NCBI GenBank assembly: GCA_029204045.2
Contig: CM055065.1
Coordinates: 51,489,020-51,553,019 of the forward strand
Source: Tillandsia leiboldiana
Lineage: Eukaryota > Streptophyta > Magnoliopsida > Poales > Bromeliaceae
Reading direction: 5' to 3'
Length of the DNA: 64,000 bases
Part shown: piece after piece, positions 36,601-47,823 of the stretch
Layout: each line of letters starts with the position of its first letter
Numbering within the stretch: position 1 is the stretch's first letter
Position numbers and translations under genes: made by a program
The notes under the pieces: generated by a model
What the model saw: only the letters and a program-made list of their open reading frames with translations
What the model was told of the DNA's origin: nothing
Databases searched by the model: none

Positions 36601-37802
36601 GATACTTGTCTATGAATACATGCCAAACAAAAGCTTGGATTTCTTCCTCTTTGGTTTGTTTCAATTCAATTAATACTTCTTCGAAATTCGATTGTTGGTT
36701 CTTTAACACTTCTCAATCATGGAATTGTGATGTTTCCAGACAAAACGACAAGAACACTACTAGATTGGAGAAAGCGTTTTAACATAATCGATGGGATAGC
36801 TCAGGGCCTTCTTTATCTTCACAAGCACTCTAGACTGAGAATTATTCACAGGGATCTGAAAGCCAGCAACATTCTCCTGGACGAAGAGATGAATCCAAAG
36901 ATATCAGATTTTGGCATGGCAAGAATATTTGGCTCAAACGAAACACAAGGCAACACAAACAGGGTTGTTGGAACTTAGTAAGTACTGCTTAATTCCTATA
37001 TTTTCATCAGGTGGTACATTCTATTTATTTATTTTTCGAGGAAACTATTTGGTTTCTTGATGTTTTTCAGCGGTTATATGTCTCCTGAATATGCAATGGA
37101 AGGTCTTTTCTCTGTCAAATCTGATGTCTTTAGCTTCGGGGTCTTGCTTCTGGAGATTGTAAGTGGATTGAGAAATGCAGGCTTTCACCGGAAAGGCAAT
37201 TCTCTCAGCCTCCTTGGTCATGTAAATAACAAAACTGAACAATATATTGTTCTTATTTGGCCCGATTTGCGTAACCTCTTATCTACTCAAAAATTGAAGC
37301 TAAGAATATGGCATCAAAGGATATTTAGAGCTTTTAATTCTAGGGAGAAGTCAAAATGAGCATCTTTAAGGCTTTTCAGACGGCGCAACTCAAACATCAG
37401 TTCCACAAAAGATCCTGCCATGCTGAAAAAGGCCTTCTATATTACAATTTACAGTTACTTCTATCTTCTTTAAAAGTAGTGTCAAAGCTAATGAATGGAA
37501 CTTGGCAGGCATGGGAGCTATGGAAAGAGGGCAGATGGATTGAGCTGGTGGATGAATCATTAGGCGAAGGACGTCCCGAGGAGGTATTGAGATGCATTCA
37601 CGTGGCACTCATGTGCGTTCAGGAGAACGCCGTCGACCGGCCGACCATGTCGGAGGTCATTGCAATGCTCAGCAGTGAGAATGCATCCTTGCCTGTCCCT
37701 AAGCAGCCTGCCTTCATCACGATCAGAATTGCAGCTGGAACCAGCACTGATGGGGCTTGCTCCCCTAATGTTGTGACTGTCAGTGTCCCAGAGGGTCGAT
37801 AG
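33667..37802 (+). CDS. SD1-type G-lectin S-domain receptor-like kinase (cluster gene 1)
   Basis: Exons 33667-34957, 35183-35296, 35398-35585, 36443-36653, 36740-36977, 37071-37221 and 37509-37802 join to 828 residues. Exon 1 encodes the signal peptide (FITLLHLIAVFAALTSRCSCS), the B-lectin domain (FALGFFSP, YVGIWY, TVVWVANRNSPL), LWQSFDDPTDTWLPGMKIG, the S-locus domain (FCDVYNACGSFGICD) and PAN (CESACLNNCTCTAYA). Exon 2 holds the membrane span (about 440-458) with basic flanks. The kinase begins in exon 3: GEGGFGPVYK, Lys543, HRDLKASN with Asp640, DFGMAR, then SPEYAMEG. The C-terminus VTVSVPEGR resembles the EGR ending of the SD1 group. Expected in the plasma membrane as a Ser/Thr receptor kinase; ligand unknown. 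It faces gene 2 tail to tail. Confidence 0.92.
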
Positions 37803-39618
37803 TTCTGAGTGCCCACATTGTGCAGATTGTTTAGGTACCATTTGGTCGGATACAGGACCTGAAATAAGATTTTGTTTCAGTCTTGTTTTCCAAATTTCGG
37901 AACAAGTTGGTATAAGACTGCAACTACTGTTCCACCCTTTTTTCTAGAATAGATTTGTTTTTATTTAAAAACAAACTTAAGTAAAGTAAATATAATTTTA
38001 ATTATTATATTAACTCTTTAATTAATTTATATTTTGATTAATCTAATTATATAACTATTAAATAAATAATTAATTGATTTATTAATTTATTAAATTATTA
38101 ATTAATGATATTCATTATTGTTAATTATTTTATTAATTAATATTTAGAATTATCTAGCAATAGTTAAGTAAATAAGTTAAATTATTATTTAATTAATATT
38201 TGTATATTAATTAATTGGATAAAATATTATTATTTTAAAATTATATTTACTCATATTTTTATTATTTCAATCCAATTATTTAAACGCTATTTTTTTTATT
38301 TCCTATAACAACTTAATTTTTATTTAAACGTAAAATTAATTTTATTTCTGCTTATTCTTAAATTTATATTTATTATTAAAATAAGCAGTTTTAGTTTATA
38401 ATCGAATCAATTGCAGCCTTAAGTGAATGTGCACAGTAAACAAACTTTGTTGGTACACATGTATGAAAACATTGTTCAATGAATTCGGTGGGTATATTAT
38501 GATAATTCAAATTTGCAAGGCTACAAAAGTAGATAATTGTCCAGGCTAAATTACGTAAAATTTTTTTGTAAATATTTATTTTTTTACTTTTTTTTCTCCT
38601 GATTTTTAAAAATTTATATTTTATATTCTTAAAATTTTAAGTTTGACACATTTGGCCCCTCTCCGGAAGAATTTCGTTTAATATTTTATAATTTTATTTA
38701 AAATGATAGAAATATAGTAATTTTTTTTTTTTTTTTTTTTATAAAACAAGTAAGGGTAATATAGTTATTTCACTCTCTCTATTAACACTGTAATTTTCTG
38801 AAAATATTTTCTGATATTTTAAAAGGATAAAATATAGATTTTTATAAGTCAGGAGAAAAAAAATTAAAAAAAAGGGTATTTATAGAAAATTTTTGTATTT
38901 TAGCCAATTGTTTTTACTGCTTTTTATAGTTTTTGTTTAGGAGATTGTCTACAATTTATGAAATCTATGAAGCCAATTTGAAATTTGTTATCCATACTAT
39001 ATGAAATTGAAAAAAATAAAATAGACTCAAGTTTTAGTGTCAGTGCAGAAAATAAAAGGTTTTTCTGAGTCTCTCCAAGTTTATAGGAAATTTCAACTTT
39101 AATCTGAGGCTTGGGGAATTCTTAGGGAGATTTTAGAATATAAAATTTTTGTTATCATGTTTAATTAGTCAGTCAAAACTAATGGGTTGACATTTCACCA
39201 GTTACATTGTTTACAAATTATGTCACAATGTGCATGTCCAAGTCAAACACAAGGGAGAAAAAATTATTTTCCAAATCTTCTGCTATTTTTACAAAGAAAA
39301 TATATATGCCTTTCAATTATACACATAGCATTCAGCATTTAGTGGCATGGCATACTTTACACCTTCACATATGAACCAAAAAAAAAAAAAAAAAAACTAA
39401 TAAAAAAAGGGAGAAGTTGCATTGTGGTGTATTTCTCCAAGAAAGTTTCAGAATCCTCAATAATGGTGGGCTACAAGAATAGGTAACAAATAGGAATTTG
39501 ACTTATTAGTTTTTTTTTGACACCTGAAAACAATCGATGCAGCAGAAAACAATCCAAAATGTTTTGACACCTGAAGCAGCCGAGAAAACTTATCTGTCAA
39601 GTGTATAACATTGCGCCG
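37803..39618. other. AT-rich spacer between two convergent receptor kinase genes
   Basis: Very AT-rich sequence with no exon. It holds the 3' UTRs of both kinases at its edges and a fold-back MITE at 38544-38905. Confidence 0.6.
38544..38905. mobile_element. 362-bp fold-back MITE
   Basis: The left arm starts ggctaaattacgtaaaattt and the right arm ends aaaatttttgtattttagcc. The arms match for roughly 75-85 bases with differences, including the shared ttttttctcctga against tcaggagaaaaaa. The centre contains a 24-base T run. No coding capacity; the target duplication is not clear. Confidence 0.65.
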
Positions 39619-42600
39619 CTATCGGCATTCTACGATGGACATCGTAAGATTGTTTAGTGAATGAATCTCATGCTTGCGAAAATCTTCTCGTCCCATAGAT
39701 CTTGCAGGCAAAAATGCAGGCTTTTTAGGGATTGGTAGGGACGAAATCTCGCACCTCAGCATCGAAACAACGTCGGACATGGTCGGCCGATCTGCCGCTT
39801 TATCTTGTACGCAGAGGAGTGCTACCTGAATGCACCTTTGCACTTCGTCGAGAGAATACGTATTCTCCATTGCGGGGTTTACCAGTTCTGAGCATCTCCC
39901 TTCTCTCCAAAGCTCCCAACTCTGCAGCGTCGCAACTTAAAAAGTAAGTAAATGCTTCCTATTACTAAGCAACTGCATTTTTGGGGGTTTCCCATGAAAC
40001 TCAGATTTTACAGAGTTACATACATAAGTTAATATTTTTGCAGGGATAATACTGTAAAAGCCTCTATGTATTTACGCCTTTACGGCTTATAGAAGTAAAG
40101 CTCAGTAACTGAGAATTGCTAGGAAAAATAGGCATACATGTGCAAGTAGATTTCCGGAGCCATCTTGATGGTTCGTGCTCCTTAGCCCGGTGATGATCTC
40201 TAAAAGTATCACTCCAAAGCTAAAGACATCAGATTTTACCGAGAAGAGACCATTCATCGCATACTCAGGAGACATGTATCCACTGCAAATTCATTTAAAC
40301 ATAACAGAAATTGTAAACCAAAAGGCTGTCATAATAAGAATCACTAAGTTTGCGATTGAGGAAGAAAAGTTTCTTACTAAGTTCCCATGACCCTTTTTGT
40401 ATTAGCTTGGTTTTCATTCTGCCCAAAAATTCTAGCCAAGCCAAAATCCGATATCTTTGGATTCATTTCGCTGTCCAAAAGGATGTTACCAGATTTGAGA
40501 TCCCGGTGGATGACCTTCAACCTAGAAAAGTTATGAAGATAGAGGAGGCCTTGTGCAATTCCTTCCACAATGTGGAAGCGCTTTTGCCAGTCTAATTCTG
40601 CTCCTTTGGTTGAATCTGCAACGAGAATACTTTCTTAAGTAAAAGAACTATATATATATATGTATTACAAAAGAACGTGTCAAACGAATATGGGCTTGCT
40701 TAAGGGATTTGAAGTGCAACCAAATATATAGCAATCCAAGCTTTTGTTCGGCATATATTCATATATCAATATTTTCTCTTCATTTTGAATGCAGTAACCG
40801 AGGAGCTTGACGAGATTCCTGTGCTGGAGCTTGGCGATAAGTGTGATCTCATTTTCAAACTCTTCGAGCCCTTGCCCTGAACTACTTGACAACCTCTTTA
40901 CCGCAACCGATTGGCCCTCCAAGAAACCCTGAATTGCCGGTAAGCAAACATTAACAAATTGGCATGCTATGGAACTCGAGCTAGATTATCTCAACTCCAT
41001 TTATACAAATAATCAGACAAAAAAGGGAATAAAAAATTTCCTGGACTGATTATAATATGTTACTTCGCTGATGAATTTCCTTAACTACTCTAAATTACAA
41101 ATTCAGTTCCTGAAATTTCACCTGGATTTCAAATTCCACCTTTATAGTTTCTATTGCGACAATTTAGGCCCTGAAGTTTGTTCTGTACAAAAGTAAGTCC
41201 GTTCTTCGGTCTACCTTCTAAAAAAAGTGCCAGATCAACACCATCACTAAACTTTGCTAAACCTGGGACTGTAAGGAAGAAATTGAAACCAATGCCAAAC
41301 TTTCGGGATGAAAACAAAGAGGTCAAATTCAGGGTTAGATTTGAAACTCCGAGGATGAAGATGAAATTGGTGCCAACTTTCAAGGACTGATATGTAACAA
41401 TTGAAACTCAGTGAAGGAAATCAAATCCCAGATTAAACTTCAGGTACCAATAAGTAATCCATCACTATGCACCTCACAAAAAGAAAAAAAGAAGACACCC
41501 ATCATTATCTCAAGATAAACATAAAAATCCTATACTTCTAATGGCTGTGTGGAGTTGGTATATGACCTTGTAAACTGGACCAAATCCGCCCTCTCCGATC
41601 TTATTTACATCCGAGAACTGGTTTGTGCATGCTGCTATGGTTGCAAAACTGCAGGAAGAGCAATCGAACTCATTTTCCTCTTTCCTGTGATGAACTGCAA
41701 ATTGTAATATCAGTTTGAATTGCTTAGTTCTAGCCTCATCGTTTTGAAAGATAGTAACAAAATTTTATCGTGTTGAAAAAAGAACGTACCTTTCGCCTTT
41801 CTCCATTTATAGCCACATAAAAAACCACCCAAGACACAGAGTGCAATTCCAATATTGATTAATGCTAGTTCGAAATCCTTCAAATTACCTGTCTTCAATT
41901 GACCAATTTTATTCAATAAGAATTACTCAAAGTCCTATCACTACCTTCAAAATACAAATTGAGGATCACAACTGAAGGGAAATTAGTAATTAGATTATGG
42001 AAATGAAAACTTCTGTCAATGGTATGATAAGGAATCCTCAAAACAGAAAAAGAAAAATTCTTGCCTGAATTTTTCTTTAGCTCTGAAGCCGCAAGCCGCA
42101 CGAAGAGATCTTGCACTTCATCAAAACCACTTTGGAGACCATAAAGGTCCCCAGACCAAAATGAACACCCAGTCCCATTCAGATAGGCCGAAGCATAAGC
42201 ATTACATGAACAATTTTTAGTACACCGGGCTTTACAGTCATCGATACCTAGACTCAAATTTCGATCCTTTGAGGAGAAAATAGGCAGCTGTACATTCCTT
42301 TTCTTTAAGAATCCATCACTCGTGCATTCTGTTTGTACTTTTCTCACGCACCCATCTGAATAATCCCCCGACTCCCAATGTTTATTAATATTGGGCTCGA
42401 ATCCGAATAAGCAAGTACACTTGACTGATGAGTCGTTACTACATAGACCATTAACTCCACAACTGCCAGGGACCTCACAAGGAAGCGCACTGGGTGCAAC
42501 CAAAAAGGTCACCCAATCTTCCTCACCATCCAACCAAACCAATTGCTTGTGTTGCCCTTCACAGTCAGTAAATCCCCTTGTGATAATTGAACCATCAGCA

Positions 42601-43370
42601 AGAGTATAGTAATAATAGCCATTCCCCCAATGATTGATAAAAGTATAGCCATCTAAGTCACCTGGGAGAGCGCTAAAGTTGTAGACCTGGCTCATGTTTT
42701 CATCCTGCAACATGCTGATGTTCAGTCCATGAATCCAAATTCCAACTGTCCATGTAACCTCTGTCCTATTCCATAAAAAGAGATGAGCTGTGCCATTTGG
42801 GTCAATTCCGAAGGAGAAGTTTCCTGGTCTGGGATCGGAATGGCTTCTCCAAGAAGTGCTATTGGCGCTTAAAGTAAGATTCATACCTGGAAGTTGGTTA
42901 TCCGTCGGATGATCAAAGCTCTGCCATACTCGAACATTTCCAGAAGAACTATTCTCACTTAGAACGAGATTACCAGTCTCTAAAAGAGTAGCACTTGTGA
43001 GGTTGGTGCTTCCATTATTTACTGCCAGAAGAAAGGATGTTCCTTTATCATCCATGATCTTTAAGCTTCCTTGTACATCCATGGTAATATATCCAGAAGA
43101 ATCCGATATGGGGTTTTCTCTATTGCCAACCCACACCACCGTCTGGATAGGGAGCTTGTGATACCATATTCCGACATAGCGCTTGGTTGAATCGAGAGGA
43201 CTGAAGAAACCCAGCTCGTAGGTCCCGTTAACAGAGATCAAGGTTTCACCATCCCGGATTGATTGGCCCGGGAGGAGAGAGTCTGAACCATAAGAATAGT
43301 GAAACAAGAAGGATGATAGAAAGATGAGAGGGAGAAACAGAGAATTACAGGTGCTTCTTTTGGTGCTCAT
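39619..43370 (-). CDS. SD1-type G-lectin S-domain receptor-like kinase (cluster gene 2)
   Basis: Exons, high to low: 42065-43370, 41790-41888, 41567-41694, 40721-40928, 40378-40615, 40138-40282 and 39619-39921; together 808 residues. Signal peptide LFLPLIFLSSFLFHYSYG, then YELGFFSP, YVGIWYHKLPIQTVVWVGNR (Gly where Ala is usual in WVANR), VWQSFDHPTDNQLPGMNL, CGVNGLCSNDSSVKCTCLFG, and PAN CKARCTKNCSCNAYA. Membrane span about 442-461. Kinase: GEGGFGPVYK, Lys522 in VAVKR, HRDLKSGN with Asp619, DFGLAR, SPEYAMNG. The first intron uses a GC donor (TCAG|GCAAG) with a normal AG acceptor; read through, exon 1 would continue 50 codons and stop before the membrane span, giving a soluble ectodomain. Exons 4 and 6 are 3 and 6 bases shorter than in the other three cluster genes. 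Plasma-membrane receptor kinase by family. Confidence 0.92.
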
Positions 43371-45693
43371 GGTTGAGAAAGCAGTGATAGAGTTGATAGC
43401 TTTTTTGTTATTCTTGTATGTTTGCTGACGACGACGGAGATTTTCAGCAATCTGATCAAACAGTTGATACAGTAGTCAGTCAATAAATTTGACAAACAAA
43501 AATTGAGAAAAAGAAAAACATTGCCACTGACAGCAACCTTTAGAAGATTTTGGTCAAAACATTTGTTAGTAATTTATTTCATTAGTCAGCTTAAATATGT
43601 GATTTCCATTCCATTGGTCAGCTCATTTGGAAAGCCTACTAAGTTGGCATGTGTAATGAATTTGGGAACTTCTAATCCTTGGAACACAAGTAACATAAAA
43701 CAAATAGTCGGATTTGCACCTTCTTATTTCAACCCAATCATAAATTGGCTGGACACAGGCTGAGATTACTCTCATAGCAATATGAAGCTTGCATCTGATC
43801 TTCTTGTCCACATAATCATGTACGTCGCCTTTGACATGCTTTATATATCCAGAAACAGATCTTGGCTGCTTTGTTTGAATGATTTGCTTCCTTTGTCATG
43901 AAGGCAGGTTTTGCTCCTCTTTCAAAATAATCTGCCAATATTGTGTTCCTCTGCACAGGTAGAGGATGCAAAGGATCATTTAAATAGGCTTTGAGAGAAA
44001 GACCTCAATCTTCCTTGCTTCCTTGTTACCTTTGCAGACTTGCGCTTGCTCACAATTCTTCTAATTGCTTAGCATCTCTATATTCATACATTTTAATCTT
44101 TTTGGTAGTAATGACTACAAATCAGCTATTGGCATGCCCACACTGTCACGCCAAATTTAAATCCTTTTTAATTTCTGAAAACATTCAGACTGTGCACAGG
44201 AATTAGACTTGAATTATATCCACACAGGTTTTGCACATTTACGAATAGTAATCGATAGCATACAATACAGAGGAGATCAACGCAGAGCAGAAAATATAGT
44301 AGGGGGGCAAAGAAAGAACATAAATAAGGTGCACAGTGTGGCACGATCTTCACACCTTTCTTCAAATAGAATTTCTATAAGTACCTGAATCAGCATCAGG
44401 ATGTGGATTCAAGTCAGACACATAAATAAATGAATATGTCACAACTGAACTAAACTCAGCTAACTTTTGAGTAGATGAACATGTCATAATATACATGATA
44501 ACACATTTTAGATTGCATCATCTACTACGTCTTAACACGTAAGTTAAAAAGAGAGGAGTTTGTTTATAGAGAATGGGGCAATAGGGAATCTGAAGGAACA
44601 AATATCAGAACCTTTTCTCATCTTCCACATGATAGGCTCAATTATAACAATTTTGTTATTCTGAATTAGTTGCAGGATTAAATAACAAATAGCATGTCAT
44701 TCTTTCAAATTTCGTTTGATTAAGATCCTAAAATATCTTATCAAACAATAAACAGGAAGCATCTCTCCATTTATAACCACGAAATTAAAGCACACAATAC
44801 GCGCACTCTACCGGTAGATACAACTGAAATCAATCACAAGCATAGAGCTACAATCTAATAGAATAGTGATCTTTATTATCTAAAAAAAAAGTTAGGTTTT
44901 GACAGAAACAGCATATAAATGAGAAATACGAAGTTAACTCACCTGAAGCTTGCTTGAAATCTAAAGCTGTGACGCATAAGAAATGTACTCCTTAAAGGTC
45001 AAATGCTGAATAAGAAATATACTCCTCAAAGGGCAAATACTGAAGAGGTTATTGGAGGCAATTGAAGTTTCCCAGAATCCCAATCAAATAGACCTGCATT
45101 ACTCATGGCTAGCATTAAGTTTGATAAAAGAAGGGAAAAAAAAGATAGTAAAAAATGGTTTGACTTGACTTGTATCATCACACTATTAAGTTTGAAAAGA
45201 TTGCGCAAATTAGAAGTATTTAACATCATTATCAAATCGTCACCTTCATAGCGCCTCGCAAAATCATCTACCGAAAGAGGCGACAAACCAATACTCACGA
45301 CGAAAAGTCATAATACACCGCATACACAACTAACGAATGAAAACATATTCGAAATAAAATTAGAGTTTGTTTAACTCTGCTGCAGAGTTCAGTACTATTT
45401 TATAAAGTGGCGTTTAGTAAGTACTGCTAGAAAAAACTACGTCATATTCAAAAGTTTCAAATTAGAGCTTTTAATTTTTTGCGCTCAAAATTTAATTTTT
45501 ATGTCTCGCCATTGCTGACGCTCCTGACTATTTTCTGTTTGCCAAATGCTGTACTGAAAAGGCTTCAGCTAAAAGCAGGAGCCGGTCAAAGAGGCAATTG
45601 ATTTACTTGTGACCATTTCATTCCACATTCCACTGCAAAATACACGACATGCCAAAGCATTCAGTGTCAATGCACAAATTCTTTCTATTAAAC
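43371..45693. other. Intergenic DNA between divergent kinase genes, left part
   Basis: The first few hundred bases are the promoter side of gene 2. No exon could be supported in the remainder; the short open frames near 44000 and 45026-45298 have no recognisable content. Confidence 0.45.
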
Positions 45694-46127
45694 CTAGATT
45701 TCAAAGTGAACGATGAACCTCACAAAGATCAACGATGTGCTTGCGGAGTCGGAGGGAGGAAAAAAACGCTTTTTTGTGTTGATTTGTCGTAGAGGGGCGG
45801 ATGACGAGGATGGTCGCTGATTAGGGTTAGGGTTAGGGTTTTGAGAGGTGTCGGCCGTGGAAATGGACGGAGAGTCGGCGGAGATCGGCGAATCGGCATC
45901 GGGGGAATGCAATCGGATCGGATCGGATCTGTACATTGTGATGCCCGAACCCTTTTTTTTCCACTAATAAGGGGCTCGGGTGAAGTCGGCGGAGACACAA
46001 CTTCTTTTGCCGACTCTAACTTAGAATTCGGTGTCGAAACAGCTTGAATTGCCGGGTACGTCGCACTTGCAATTGAAACCGGCGACGCGATTACAGGGAT
46101 TGTCATTTGATTTGCTTCGAGATTCAC
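45694..46127. other. GC-rich island with telo-box repeats; possible uncharacterised exon
   Basis: This 430-bp island is less AT-rich than its surroundings and open in several frames on both strands. On the minus strand one frame gives a Ser/Pro-rich peptide from about 46107 (MTIPVIASPVSIASATYP) and another from about 45936 (MYRSDPIRLHSPDADSP). On the plus strand an ATG at 45863 opens MDGESAEIGESASGEC. A triple TTAGGG-type repeat lies at 45821-45840. The look is that of a first exon plus leader, but no joined gene could be built and I recognise none of the peptides. It may be a broken or transposon-interrupted gene start. Confidence 0.3.
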
Positions 46128-46513
46128 TGATGATCAATAATTTGAAATAGACCCTAGAATTTTTTTTTTTACTGATATTTGCTTGAAGTTCTTTTTTTAA
46201 AACTATTTAAGTTGAAACTTTTCTTAAAAAATAGCTTTATAATTAAGTTATCGTCGCTCAATTTTATTCGCTCAAAAGTAATTAAATTCAATATTGTTTT
46301 TAATTTAATAATCTACAATTTTTCAAAAGAAAATTTAAGAAAATAGAACTTTGATTGAAACATATAGTTTGAGTGGGTCTACATTCATTTTTCCCCTGAT
46401 GTTATTTTCCATCTTATGATCATTTTTCCATCTGATGAAATGCACCAGGACATTTGGTGTTACATCAATCAACTTTTTCCCAATTTAGGAAGCGTGAGAT
46501 GACCTTTCACCTT

Positions 46514-46575
<62 letters not shown>

Positions 46576-47823
46576 CTTAGAATCAACTTAATTTGTGTAA
46601 AAATCAAAGTAATAATTTAATAAAAATTACTTATTTTCTGTTTACGTAGTACTCAGCGAAAACATACGTTCATATTCTTTACAGAAGTGTCAAACCTTAG
46701 ATCGAGTTACAAACGAGATTGATCTATAATTCAACATTCAATACCCTCTAAAAGAGATTAATTTAATTCAACGAGATAAATTTATAATCTACCGTTCAAT
46801 ACCTTTTAAAAGCAATGAGTAGAAGATGTGGTTTATCTCTTTATCATTCAATTCCCTCTAGTCTAGAAGCTTGAAGACGTGGTTTATCTCTCTCTCAGGA
46901 ATATGTAAATATTTTTCTCAATTTCTTATTTATCTTCTTCCGCGTGCTTATTTTTAGAGTATTTCAATATTGATAGAATCGGTTAATAATTGGTATCTGA
47001 TAGAATAAATTTCTAACTAGCTTTTTAAATTAAAAGCGAAATTAAATCTAATAATAGACAACATAATAACTATCCAATTAAGCTGGATCATGAATGCATC
47101 CGATTTGGTTTGACCGAGTACCAACATTCCCTAAACTATTTAGTTAAAAATGTGAATGGATGCTATGGAGAGGGACCACTCAATTGTTCCAATTGGAGGC
47201 ACAACTCTAATTGGGTACGAAAACTATGACTTAGCCATTTCAACAAGAGAATTTTTTCTCTGCATCTCGTGAATTTGTGCGCCTAATTTTTAGTGATCAC
47301 TAAAAATGTACCCAATCTTCATAAAAATATATATAAAAAAATGATATTAATTTTAACAATCAAAAAAATGCTATTGTTTATAATTTTTATGGTTTTGATT
47401 TGAGGCTTTTTTAATAACCATTTATTAGAGATGTAAAAATGTATGGGACACAGTTATACACCCGGTGCATGCAATAATTTCCCATTCCTCACGTCAACAT
47501 ACGCGCGCGCTGTATAATTCGGCAACAAAGTCTAGTCAAACGGCGACGTTGACAAGGATTCTAAACCACACACGCACCACAAACGAGAAAATCATGCGAT
47601 CCACGCAAACAAATATATCCACGTTAAAATTACAACTAAGAATTAATCATTATTATATTATTATTATTTAATTATATCATAAGAAGCACTTAATTTCTAA
47701 TTAAATATATATATTTCTCCTCCCGTGGCTTTGACATTAAAATGAACCATGCTAAGTACCATTTCACAAACATGTTGATGTCGTGTTCTCAATGTGAAAA
47801 TTGGTAGGTAGCTAGAGAGAGCT
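46128..47823. other. AT-rich intergenic DNA and promoter side of cluster gene 3
   Basis: Contains a 55-base T run at 46516-46570. A block at about 46720-46900 has loosely repeated phrases (cattcaataccctctaaaag against cgttcaataccttttaaaag, and gatgtggtttatctct against gacgtggtttatctct). A TATATATATT motif at about 47706 lies 110 bases before gene 3. No gene is seen. Confidence 0.5.
46516..46570. repeat. 55-base poly-T run
   Basis: Uninterrupted T tract. It could be the tail of a minus-strand retroposed copy, but no recognisable element follows. Length may be unreliable in the assembly. Confidence 0.9.

Noticed and set aside
41030..41480. Transposon in an intron of cluster gene 2
   Set aside because: Some phrases recur loosely at the two edges, but I could not find convincing inverted ends or a target duplication.
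45821..45840. Interstitial telomere
   Set aside because: Only about three repeat units at a gene-like GC island; more likely a telo-box than a telomere relic.
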